Shown here: piece by piece, positions 1-7,370 of the stretch
Position numbering within the stretch: position 1 is the stretch's first letter
Layout of the letters: each line of letters starts with the position of its first letter
Origin: Dermatophilaceae bacterium Sec6.4
Lineage (GTDB): Bacteria; Actinomycetota; Actinomycetes; Actinomycetales; Dermatophilaceae
NCBI GenBank assembly: GCA_039636865.1
Contig: CP144172.1
Coordinates: 248,001-312,000 of the forward strand
Length of the DNA stretch: 64,000 bases
Direction of reading: 5' to 3'
Made by a program: the position numbers and the translations under genes
Notes under the pieces: generated by a model
What the model was told of the DNA's origin: nothing
Database searches by the model: none
The model's input: the letters and a program-made list of their open reading frames with translations, nothing else

Positions 1-522
1 GACGACCAACCCCGTGGCGTCCGCTGCGACGCGGGCGCATACCGCGGCCTGGTAGGCCTCGACCCGCCCCGCTGCGAGATCGGCCGCAGCAGCAGCCGTG
101 GACAACGTGGGTACGTGGATGGCGTCCGGAAGGTTGGCGCCGACCCATCCGCGTACCTGCGCCCAGCCATGCGGATGGGTCCCGACGGCCCGTACATCAT
201 GGCTACGCACCCCGGGGCGAGCCGCCAGCACGAAGCTGATCGGCACCAGCACCTCGCCGACGACGGCGAGTGGATCGCCGGTGTTCAGAGCGTCCAACGT
301 GGCGGACACCCCGCCCTCGACGGAGTTCTCGATGGGCACCATGGCAGCATCCACGTCACCGTCACGTACGCCCGCCAACGCACGGTCCACCGAAGCGAAC
401 GGCACCTGCTCATCGCCAGTGACATCGGTGCTCCCCGCAGACCCCCCGCCCGCACCCGACCATGCGTTGAGCGCAGCCTGGGTGAACGTGCCCACCGGGC
501 CGAGAAAGCCGTAGCGCGTCAT
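1..522 (-). CDS. pheA: Prephenate dehydratase, partial (C-terminus beyond window edge)
   Basis: Converts prephenate to phenylpyruvate in phenylalanine synthesis in the cytoplasm. The gene reads leftward off the window edge, so only about 174 N-terminal residues are visible. The start at 520-522 gives MTRYGFLGPVGTFTQAAL, the typical beginning of this family, and PIENSVEGG at residues 63-71 is the conserved substrate-pocket motif; LVPISFVLAA follows as expected. The catalytic TRF motif and the C-terminal ACT regulatory domain lie outside the window. It sits 40 bp downstream of the DUF5926 gene on the same strand and could be co-transcribed with it. Family assignment is firm from sequence; completeness cannot be judged. 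Confidence 0.93.
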   Translation of the reverse strand, partial: MTRYGFLGPVGTFTQAALNAWSGAGGGSAGSTDVTGDEQVPFASVDRALAGVRDGDVDAAMVPIENSVEGGVSATLDALNTGDPLAVVGEVLVPISFVLAARPGVRSHDVRAVGTHPHGWAQVRGWVGANLPDAIHVPTLSTAAAAADLAAGRVEAYQAAVCARVAADATGLVV

Positions 523-562
523 ATCCGTTGCCGTCCGCTGTCGCTCACGAGCGCAGGGTATG

Positions 563-1435
563 TCAGCGCAGGGTCAGTTGGCGGCTCACGATGCCCGCAC
601 GCGCGCGGCGTTCCGCATCGCTCAATACCGTCGTCACCGCCGCCGCATCACCGAAACGCGCTGCCAATGCGGCGAAATCCTGGTCGTGCGAAAGGGGTTC
701 GGCATCGCGGTCGACCTCCCACACCGGCACCAGCAGACCGTGCGCCCGGAACGCACCCAGCAGCCGACCTTCGCCCAATGATGCTGCGCCCGCGGCCTGC
801 AGCCGCGCGAGGGCATCGGTCGCCGCCTCCTCGTCGTGCGGTAACACCCATCGCACATAGGTCCGCACGCCGATCCGGCACCAGTAGGCGTGCGCCGCGG
901 ACGGCAGCGCAACCGTCGGCGTGATTGCCTCATTTGCGCGGGCAAGCGAGGCGGCGCCCTCACCGTCGAGCTCCTGACCCTCGACCCAGAAGTCGAAACC
1001 GTCGTGCAGCGAGACGGTGAAGTCGTCTCCGGTCAGTAGGTCCTGCAGACGTGGCCCGGTCGCCGTCACCCGCGGTGCGTTGATCAGCGGTTCGCCCGGC
1101 GCGAGCGCGGCCGTGGCCAGTAGTGCCTGCGCAACATCACTGCTCGGATCACTGGAGGACGCACCGGTCTGCAGAGCGACGAACAACGAGCCGTCAGCGC
1201 GGTGCAGCCCGGGCCAGGCCAGCGGCAGCACGGAGGCGACGGTCGCCTCTCGAGGCTGCCCGTCGAGGCGGAAGGTCACAGCGGCGGTGGCCGCCGGCAC
1301 GATCTCGCGCATAGCAACCCACCCCGCTTCGTTGGGCAACCCCTCGAACGGGCGCCTCACGAACGCCGGGGGCGCGGTGGACGGGTCGAACGGAATACGC
1401 GTGCGGTCGCCCTTACGGCGGGAGGCTTTACCCAT
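563..1435 (-). CDS. DUF5926 family protein
   Basis: Conserved actinobacterial protein of unknown function, 290 residues. I start it at the ATG at 1433-1435 because the product then begins MGKASRRKGDRTRIPFD, the characteristic basic N-terminus of DUF5926 proteins; an in-frame start exists further upstream but adds an unrelated leader. No signal peptide or membrane segment is visible, so it is probably cytoplasmic. The family is commonly found near pheA and a glycerophosphodiesterase in actinomycetes, which matches this layout (GDPD upstream, pheA 40 bp downstream). No catalytic motif is recognisable and no function is proposed. Confidence 0.85.
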   Translation of the reverse strand: MGKASRRKGDRTRIPFDPSTAPPAFVRRPFEGLPNEAGWVAMREIVPAATAAVTFRLDGQPREATVASVLPLAWPGLHRADGSLFVALQTGASSSDPSSDVAQALLATAALAPGEPLINAPRVTATGPRLQDLLTGDDFTVSLHDGFDFWVEGQELDGEGAASLARANEAITPTVALPSAAHAYWCRIGVRTYVRWVLPHDEEAATDALARLQAAGAASLGEGRLLGAFRAHGLLVPVWEVDRDAEPLSHDQDFAALAARFGDAAAVTTVLSDAERRARAGIVSRQLTLR

Positions 1436-1504
1436 GGCCCGGACTGTAACGAGCCTGGCGGCCACACCTGCGGCGACCTGCCGCAACAGTGGTCACTCCC
1501 GGCA

Positions 1505-2290
1505 TCACTCCCCGGTGCCGGCCCAGGCAGCATCCACGGCGTGACGCACCATTCGGGGCCTGTTGGTGATGATCGCGTCGACGCCCAATTCGATGCACGC
1601 CTGTACATCAGCGGGGTCGTCGACCGTCCACACGTGCACCTGGTGACCAAAGCTGTGCTGCCGCTTGATGAACGCCGGGAATCGGCGCACGACGGCCATC
1701 CGGGTGCCGACGATGTCGACATTCGGGGGCAGCGAATCCACGAACCGCAGCGTGGTCGGCAGATCCATCAGGTGTACCCGTTCCAGCTGCGGGGCCAGTC
1801 GGGCCATTCGCTGGACGGCGAGACTTGAGAACGACATCAGCCGTACATTGATCCGCCCCGGGGTCAGCAGACCGAACTCGCCGAGCGTGTCGACCAGCAC
1901 CCGCTCCACCTCGCCGGAGTAGCGGGTGGGGTGTTTGGTTTCGATGACCAGGTCGAGCGGCCGGTCGACCTTCTGCACCGTCCGGATCAGCTCGCGCAGC
2001 GTCAGCAGGTGCGCCCTGTCGCGCTGCGGCAGCTCGGTCTCGTCGGGGTGCGCCTTCTTCCAACTGCCCCAGTCGAGCCCCTCCAGGGTCGCCAGTTCCA
2101 ACGCCGACACGACGCCCGCCCCGTCGGAGGTGCGATCGACCCGCCGATCGTGCACGCAGACGAGATGCCGGTCGGCAGTAAGCCGGACATCGCACTCGAC
2201 ACCATCGGCCCCGTCAGCGATAGCGCGCTTGTAGGCCCCCAGTGTGTGCTCGGGCTCAATACTGCTGGAGCCACGGTGGGCGATGACCAT
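1505..2290 (-). CDS. Glycerophosphodiester phosphodiesterase
   Basis: Hydrolyses glycerophosphodiesters to glycerol-3-phosphate and an alcohol. The TIM-barrel GDPD signature is clear: VIAHRGSS near the N-terminus, EPEHTLGAY, then GADGVECDVRLTAD (metal-binding Glu and Asp) and VCVHDRRVDRTSDG, with VHVWTVDD and DAIITNRP near the C-terminus. I use the ATG at 2288-2290 that immediately precedes VIAHRG; in-frame GTG codons at 2338 and 2383 are alternatives, and the one at 2383 has an AAGGA 12 bases upstream. No signal peptide, so likely cytoplasmic. It lies 69 bp upstream of DUF5926 on the same strand and is divergent from the sigma factor gene. Confidence 0.88.
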   Translation of the reverse strand: MVIAHRGSSSIEPEHTLGAYKRAIADGADGVECDVRLTADRHLVCVHDRRVDRTSDGAGVVSALELATLEGLDWGSWKKAHPDETELPQRDRAHLLTLRELIRTVQKVDRPLDLVIETKHPTRYSGEVERVLVDTLGEFGLLTPGRINVRLMSFSSLAVQRMARLAPQLERVHLMDLPTTLRFVDSLPPNVDIVGTRMAVVRRFPAFIKRQHSFGHQVHVWTVDDPADVQACIELGVDAIITNRPRMVRHAVDAAWAGTGE

Positions 2291-2494
2291 GGGAGGCCCA
2301 CCATGCAAGGTCTGCAATCTCTGAACCGGCGTTCGCACCCGGACATCGTGCCGCAGATCAGCGCCCGACGAAAGTTGCAACACGGGGTTTGTCGATCCTT
2401 GCCTTGTTCACCACCCTCGTGTGTGGTTGGCTCAAGCACCGTCGACTCGGACAGGGTGGTCGGCGCAACTCTTCCTCTTCCTTGCGAGTGCTGC

Positions 2495-3337
2495 GTGAGC
2501 GATCTACTCGACGTCCCGGCGGTGACCGCCGATCGCGGACTATTCCCCTTTGCCCCCTTCGCGCCCGACGAGCGCGAGATCCGCACCCATCGGCTGCTGG
2601 AGCTTGCCGCCGCCTGCACGGACGAACGTGGGGCGGCCACCCTGCGCAACACGGCGATCGAGACCAATTACGACTTTGCCCGCGGGATCGCCCGCACGTA
2701 CGACCGGCGAGGTATCGAGCTGGAGGACCTTCAGCAGGTCGCCCTGTTGGCTCTCGTTCTCGCCGTGCGTCGATTCGACCCCGATGCCGGTCGCAGCTTC
2801 ACCGGATACGCCGTACCGACCATCTCAGGGGAGATCAAAAGATACTTTCGCGACCACGGCTGGATGGTGCGCCCGCCGCGTGCACTACGCGAGACCTACC
2901 GGGAGATTCAGCACGCGCTGGCAGAACTGGAGCAGCTCGGAGTCCACACACCTCGCCTCACAGATCTCGCGAGCCGGTTGAACGTTCCGCAGACCTCCGT
3001 GCAGTCGGCGCTGGCCATCCAGGGCTGCTTCACGCTGACCTCACTCGATGCTCCCGTGCATGGTCGGCCGGGAACGACCGTAGGAGATGTACTTTCACCG
3101 ATTGTTCCGGATGAGACAGATCGTCTGATCTGGACGATCGCCGTCCATCAGCTGGTGGCCGGCCTGGGCGAGCGCGAGCGTGAGATCCTGCGGCTGCGGT
3201 ACGAATCGGACCTGAGTCAGCGCGAGATCGCCGGGCACCTGGGTATCAGCCAGATGCAGGTGTCACGGTTGCTGGGCGCCACGTTGACCATGCTGCGGTC
3301 GACGCTGACCCGCGAGCTGGAAGACGTCGCGAGCTGA
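2495..3337 (+). CDS. SigB/SigF-type RNA polymerase sigma factor
   Basis: Group 3 sigma-70 factor of the stress/sporulation type, 280 residues. Region 2 includes DFARGIARTYDRRGIELEDL, RFDPDAGRSFTGYAVPTI and GEIKRYFRDHGW, which closely resemble the SigB/SigF core-binding and -10 recognition helices; region 4 is GEREREILRLRYESDLSQ followed by an HTH (REIAGHLGISQMQVSRLL). I start it at GTG 2495; the open frame continues far upstream but without family resemblance. No anti-sigma or anti-anti-sigma gene is adjacent, so control would come from elsewhere. Two GAF-ANTAR genes follow on the same strand, suggesting a stress-signalling cluster. Which regulon it serves cannot be seen. Confidence 0.9.
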   Translation: MSDLLDVPAVTADRGLFPFAPFAPDEREIRTHRLLELAAACTDERGAATLRNTAIETNYDFARGIARTYDRRGIELEDLQQVALLALVLAVRRFDPDAGRSFTGYAVPTISGEIKRYFRDHGWMVRPPRALRETYREIQHALAELEQLGVHTPRLTDLASRLNVPQTSVQSALAIQGCFTLTSLDAPVHGRPGTTVGDVLSPIVPDETDRLIWTIAVHQLVAGLGEREREILRLRYESDLSQREIAGHLGISQMQVSRLLGATLTMLRSTLTRELEDVAS

Positions 3338-3441
3338 GGCGTGTCCTACCGCGCGACGTGCGTTAGGCATACTGGGAGGTGGTCGAGCAGCCGGCCGCTT
3401 TTTCCGCGGACGGCGTGGCACGTGGTGCGAGCCGTCACCGC

Positions 3442-4272
3442 ATGGCTACAGGAGCTTTTGTGCTGCCCGACCTCGAGCAAATGCTGCACGACTACGCCGA
3501 TGCGGCGCAGCTGTTGCACGCCGGCTCATCCGAGGAGCAACGCCAAACCCAAGGCACCCGGCTGGCCGTCGACCTCATCCCGGGCTGTAGCTGGGCGGGG
3601 TTGCTGCAACGTCGTCGTCGCGGCATGGCCGGCGTCGCCGCCACGCACGAGGTGGCCCGCGCGGCGGACAACTACTGCGCAGACCATCGGACCGGACCCG
3701 GCATCGATGTCCTCAACGGGCAGCCGTCGGTCATCAGCGCACGGCTGGCCACCGAAACGCGATGGGCTTCGTGGACGCAGTACGCTCACGAATCTCTCGG
3801 CATCCAGGCGGTGCTGTCGGTGCCGCTGCTCGGAATGTCGCGTTCGTTCGGCGCCCTGACGTTGTATTTCGCAGAGCCGATCGTCGATGATCAGGACGCG
3901 ATGTTTGCCCGGGCGACGTCGTTCGCCACCCACTTCACCCTGGCGCTCGGCTGCGGTCTGATGATCGAGCACCAGGCGGCGGCGCTGGAGAACCGCACCG
4001 TGATCGGACAGGCGCAAGGAATCCTGATGGTCGGGTCGCGGCTGACGGCCGACACGGCGTTCGCATACCTGCAACGCCTGTCACAGCACTCCAATCGCAA
4101 ATTACGCGACATCGCCGCTGAGGTGGTCGGCCAGCGTGGACCGATCCACCCGGTGCCCGAGCCGACACCGGACCAGACGTCTGCGCACCTGGACGGGAAC
4201 ACCGTGCATTCAGGCGGTGGGGCGGCGCTGCCTGAGACGGCGGTCGCCGCCGCGGATCCAACCGGCGGCTGA
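3442..4272 (+). CDS. GAF-ANTAR transcription antitermination regulator (first copy)
   Basis: Cytoplasmic sensor with an N-terminal GAF domain (about residues 20-165) and a C-terminal ANTAR RNA-binding domain (about residues 190-245, with ENRTVIGQAQGILM and DTAFAYLQRLSQHSNRKLRD). ANTAR proteins bind paired hairpins in nascent RNA and prevent termination; that activity is known for the family and inferred here. Start chosen at ATG 3442 (MATGAFVLPDLEQML); a GTG at 3379 would lengthen it but directly abuts its only SD-like GGGAG, which is too close. A low-complexity Ala/Pro/Gly tail of about 45 residues follows the ANTAR domain. It lies 104 bp after the sigma factor gene and 144 bp before a paralogue. 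Confidence 0.88.
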   Translation: MATGAFVLPDLEQMLHDYADAAQLLHAGSSEEQRQTQGTRLAVDLIPGCSWAGLLQRRRRGMAGVAATHEVARAADNYCADHRTGPGIDVLNGQPSVISARLATETRWASWTQYAHESLGIQAVLSVPLLGMSRSFGALTLYFAEPIVDDQDAMFARATSFATHFTLALGCGLMIEHQAAALENRTVIGQAQGILMVGSRLTADTAFAYLQRLSQHSNRKLRDIAAEVVGQRGPIHPVPEPTPDQTSAHLDGNTVHSGGGAALPETAVAAADPTGG

Positions 4273-4416
4273 TGGTTGAGGGCCCTGCCGATTTACCTGT
4301 GCATCGACGTCCTCGGTTTGATGCGGCATGATCGGTAGTGGGTCCAACAACGGGCTCTTGTAGTTCATATGCCTTTCTTGTCCCCTGGGTGTGTGCGAGA
4401 CCCCGTCGGAGGCACT

Positions 4417-5166
4417 ATGGGCCACCTGGATTCAGCGTCAGTGGAAAACTCTCCCGATAGAGATGCCGAACAGGTACCTCGGGAATTACAACGCCCGAGG
4501 TCCCCCTCGCAACGGATGCAGGTTGGAGTAGGTCTCGCGACCGAGCTGCTGGACGGTTGCGATCATGCCGGAATCACCCTCGTGCGCAGCGGAAAGTTCA
4601 GCGCAGGGCCCGCGACCGACGATCTTGTCGCGCACGGTGACCGGTTGCAGGCGGAGCTTGGGGAAGGCCCCTGCCTGGACGCAATCCGTCAGGGACGCAC
4701 GGTGTACACACCCAACTTGGCGAGCGACCCGCGCTGGCCGACCTGGGGCGCGCAGATCCATGCCGAGCTGGGTGTCGGTTCGCTGCTGTCGATGCTGCTC
4801 TACACCGACGAGCGCTCGTACGGCGCGCTGAACATGTACTCCAACCGCACCGACGGCTTCACGCAGGACGACCTGGTGATCGCCGACGCGCTCGCGACCC
4901 ACCTCGCGATGGCGCTGGCAGATGCGGAGGAGATCGAGAACCGCGGTGTCGCGATGGTCAACCGCACCGTGATCGGACAGGCCGAAGGCATCCTGATGGA
5001 ACGCCTCGGGGTGCAGGACGACCAGGCCTTCGCCTATCTGCGGCGGATCTCCCAGGACACCAACCGCAAACTGCTGGACGTCGCCAGGGAGCTGGTGCTG
5101 ACCAGAGAACTTCCATCCGGTGCCCCCCGCGCCGAATCCACAGCTGCGAAGGCTGTGTCGGCCTGA
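4417..5166 (+). CDS. GAF-ANTAR transcription antitermination regulator (second copy)
   Basis: Paralogue of the preceding gene, 249 residues. The GAF domain contains LGEGPCLDAIRQGRTVYTP and SYGALNMYSNR, typical of the actinobacterial GAF-ANTAR subfamily; the ANTAR domain contains NRTVIGQAEGILMERLGV and AFAYLRRISQDTNRKLLD. Start at ATG 4417 is supported by GGAGG five bases upstream; a further in-frame ATG at 4369 lacks this. Role: ligand- or redox-responsive RNA antitermination, inferred from family. It ends only 25 bp before the convergent murE-like gene. The two copies keep the same architecture but differ over most of the GAF domain, so they probably respond to different signals. Confidence 0.9.
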   Translation: MGHLDSASVENSPDRDAEQVPRELQRPRSPSQRMQVGVGLATELLDGCDHAGITLVRSGKFSAGPATDDLVAHGDRLQAELGEGPCLDAIRQGRTVYTPNLASDPRWPTWGAQIHAELGVGSLLSMLLYTDERSYGALNMYSNRTDGFTQDDLVIADALATHLAMALADAEEIENRGVAMVNRTVIGQAEGILMERLGVQDDQAFAYLRRISQDTNRKLLDVARELVLTRELPSGAPRAESTAAKAVSA

Positions 5167-5191
5167 CCTGGGCCGGCGCCGGGTGACTGCG

Positions 5192-6655
5192 CTAGGGCTG
5201 CGTCAACAACTGCCGCACCACGGTGGCATCGTGGAACTGCACGTCACCGGTGGGCAGATGCTGGACCTGTTCGTGGCCCTTTCCCGCGATCACCACGACG
5301 TCCCCCGGCCGCGCCTGCGCGATGGCGGAGGTGATCGCCGAGCGTCGATCGAGCTCGATGACTGTCCTGCTCGGGTCACCACCGGCTACGACCTCATCGG
5401 CGATCCGAGCCGGCGATTCGGTATAGGCGTCGTCGGTGGTGACGATGCAGACGTCGGCCAACTTCGAGGCCACCTGACCCATCAGGGGGCGCTTCGCGCG
5501 GTCCCTGTCCCCCGCTGCGCCAAACACGCAGATCAACCGGCCTGACGTGGCGTCCGCCACCCCGCGTGCAACCTGCAGCACCTCGCGCAACCCCACATCG
5601 GTGTGGGCGTAATCGACGATGACCTCGATCCCGCGCGACCGGGCCTCGGCAATGCGCTCGAAGCGACCCGGCACCTGCGCCATCGTTGCAACTGCATCGA
5701 TCAGCGTGGGCCCGGACATTCCCATCTCCAGGGCAAGCGCCGCTGCGCCGGCGACATTGTGCACGTTGTAGTCACCGAGCAGCGGGGTGCGAATGTTCAG
5801 AACGTCACCGGAGGGGACGCGTAGCCCGAAGTACGTCTCGCCGGCCTCGACCCGGACATCCTGGATGCGGTAGTCGGCATCATCGCGGGTACCGAAGAGC
5901 AACGTGCCGTCGATCTCATCGGCCAGCCGGGCACCGTACTCGTCGTCGGCATTGGCCAGTTTGGGACCGGACGTCCACTCGAAGAGTCGCCGTTTGACCG
6001 CGAAATAGGACTCCATATCGCCGTGCAGATCCAGGTGGTCGCGGGTGAGATTGGTGAAAAGAGCTGCGGCGTAATGCGTTCCGTCGACGCGATGCAGATG
6101 GATGCCGTGCGAGCTGGTCTCCAGCACCACGTGCGTGACCCCCTCGTCACGCATCAGAGCCAGGTTGCCCTGCAACTGCGGCGCTTCGCCGGTCGTACGG
6201 ACCGCAGGTGTGCGGTGGGCACCGACGACCACCTCGGCCGTGGTCAGCAGGCCCGTTGCCGGCTGCCCGTAGGCGGCGGTGAGGATGGAATGCAACACGT
6301 ATGAGCTGGTGGTCTTGCCGTTCGTGCCGGTGATCCCGTAGACGGTCAGGCCACGCGAGGGGTGGTCGGCCAGCTCGGTCGCCAGTGCGGCGAGGGCGAT
6401 GCGGGCATCGGTCACGATGACCGTCGGGATTCCTTCGAGGTCCGGCACCTCCCCTTCGGCCACGACGAGCACGGCGCCGGCCACGACAGCGGCCTGCGCG
6501 AAATCGGCGCCGTCCTGCGCGAACCCACGGATTGCGACGTAGGCCGCGCCCGGCCCCACCTGCCTGGAGTCATTGGTCACCGATGTGACCGGGTTCGCAA
6601 GCGGGGGCACCCGGACACCCAGGACACGGGACAGGTCGGTGGCAGCCAGCTTCAC
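5192..6655 (-). CDS. murE: MurE-type UDP-N-acetylmuramyl-tripeptide synthetase
   Basis: ATP-dependent Mur ligase adding the third amino acid of the peptidoglycan stem peptide. 487 residues, a normal length. ATP-binding GTNGKTT at 110-116, the carbamylated-lysine region AVKRRLFEW with K221, DYAHT at 349-353 and GAAGDRDRAKRP at 380-390 are present. The position that reads DNPR in meso-diaminopimelate-adding enzymes instead reads TDDAYTESP (407-415), which argues against diaminopimelate specificity and may mean L-lysine or another diamino acid. The gene stands alone, away from a division/cell-wall cluster, and is monocistronic by layout; a second MurE elsewhere in the genome is possible, which would make this a specialised paralogue. 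Confidence 0.85.
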   Translation of the reverse strand: MKLAATDLSRVLGVRVPPLANPVTSVTNDSRQVGPGAAYVAIRGFAQDGADFAQAAVVAGAVLVVAEGEVPDLEGIPTVIVTDARIALAALATELADHPSRGLTVYGITGTNGKTTSSYVLHSILTAAYGQPATGLLTTAEVVVGAHRTPAVRTTGEAPQLQGNLALMRDEGVTHVVLETSSHGIHLHRVDGTHYAAALFTNLTRDHLDLHGDMESYFAVKRRLFEWTSGPKLANADDEYGARLADEIDGTLLFGTRDDADYRIQDVRVEAGETYFGLRVPSGDVLNIRTPLLGDYNVHNVAGAAALALEMGMSGPTLIDAVATMAQVPGRFERIAEARSRGIEVIVDYAHTDVGLREVLQVARGVADATSGRLICVFGAAGDRDRAKRPLMGQVASKLADVCIVTTDDAYTESPARIADEVVAGGDPSRTVIELDRRSAITSAIAQARPGDVVVIAGKGHEQVQHLPTGDVQFHDATVVRQLLTQP

Positions 6656-6785
6656 TCCGGGACTCTAACAAGCGCAGCGGATACGACGCTGACTCGATGA
6701 CCGTTTCTCGGTATTTCTAGTCAATTCGCTAGATTTGGGTAGAAACGGCAAGCGAGCCAGCTACGGACAGCCCAGGACGGATTGC

Positions 6786-7370
6786 TCAGGACGGGCGACG
6801 CAGGCCGAGCTTCATGAAGACCTTGTTGGCCGCGCGCGGCGTCTGCGTCGCCCGCAGCTCCCGCAAGCCGGGCGCGAGTTCGCGGATCGCGACCTCGAGC
6901 CGCTCATGCAGGGTGAATCCGGCTGCAGGGCAATGCGAACAGGTACCGCTGAGGCGGATCTCGACGTGGCCTTCATGTACCGAGATGATCTCTGCCTTGC
7001 CTCCGTGCGACCGGATGTAGTCGCCGGCGCCGCCTTCGAGCACCTGTAACACCGCCGTGCGTAGCTCGTCGTCGGCCGTCACGGGCTGCTGTGCATCCCA
7101 CTGCGCAGGCACGGACAACGCCTGCAGCAGCGCGGTACGCACCGGCTCGCCGTGCTCACGCCATCCCTGTCCGACCGGCAGCGCGATGTCTATACCGGCG
7201 GTGTGCACGTCGATCGAGGCCAGCGTGCCGGCTCGCAGCATCGTGCCGAGGTCACCGGGAGCACCGGAAACCGCCCCGAGGACCTGCAGCGTGCCCGCAG
7301 GGACGATCCACCGGATGACCTGCGGATCGGCGGTGGCCTCGGGGTGCAGCGCAAAAGTGGCGACGCTCAT
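6786..7370 (-). CDS. NifU C-terminal domain protein (Nfu-like Fe-S carrier), third gene of the feo operon
   Basis: 194 residues. The C-terminal half is a NifU-C/Nfu domain with the iron-sulfur ligand pair CSHC (C144, C147) in LSGTCSHCPAAGFTLHERLE; the N-terminal half has the weakly conserved Nfu N-domain feel (VIRWIVPAGTLQVLG). Nfu proteins carry and deliver Fe-S clusters. The start ATG (7368-7370) overlaps the feoB stop in an ATGA arrangement, so translation is very probably coupled to feoB. This links ferrous iron import directly to cluster delivery; whether the protein serves FeoB itself or general Fe-S assembly is not shown. Confidence 0.85.
   Translation of the reverse strand: MSVATFALHPEATADPQVIRWIVPAGTLQVLGAVSGAPGDLGTMLRAGTLASIDVHTAGIDIALPVGQGWREHGEPVRTALLQALSVPAQWDAQQPVTADDELRTAVLQVLEGGAGDYIRSHGGKAEIISVHEGHVEIRLSGTCSHCPAAGFTLHERLEVAIRELAPGLRELRATQTPRAANKVFMKLGLRRPS

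Noticed and set aside
4273..4416. Possible ANTAR-binding paired hairpins between the two GAF-ANTAR genes.
   Set aside because: No convincing pair of hairpins with the expected hexaloops was seen; only weak stems.
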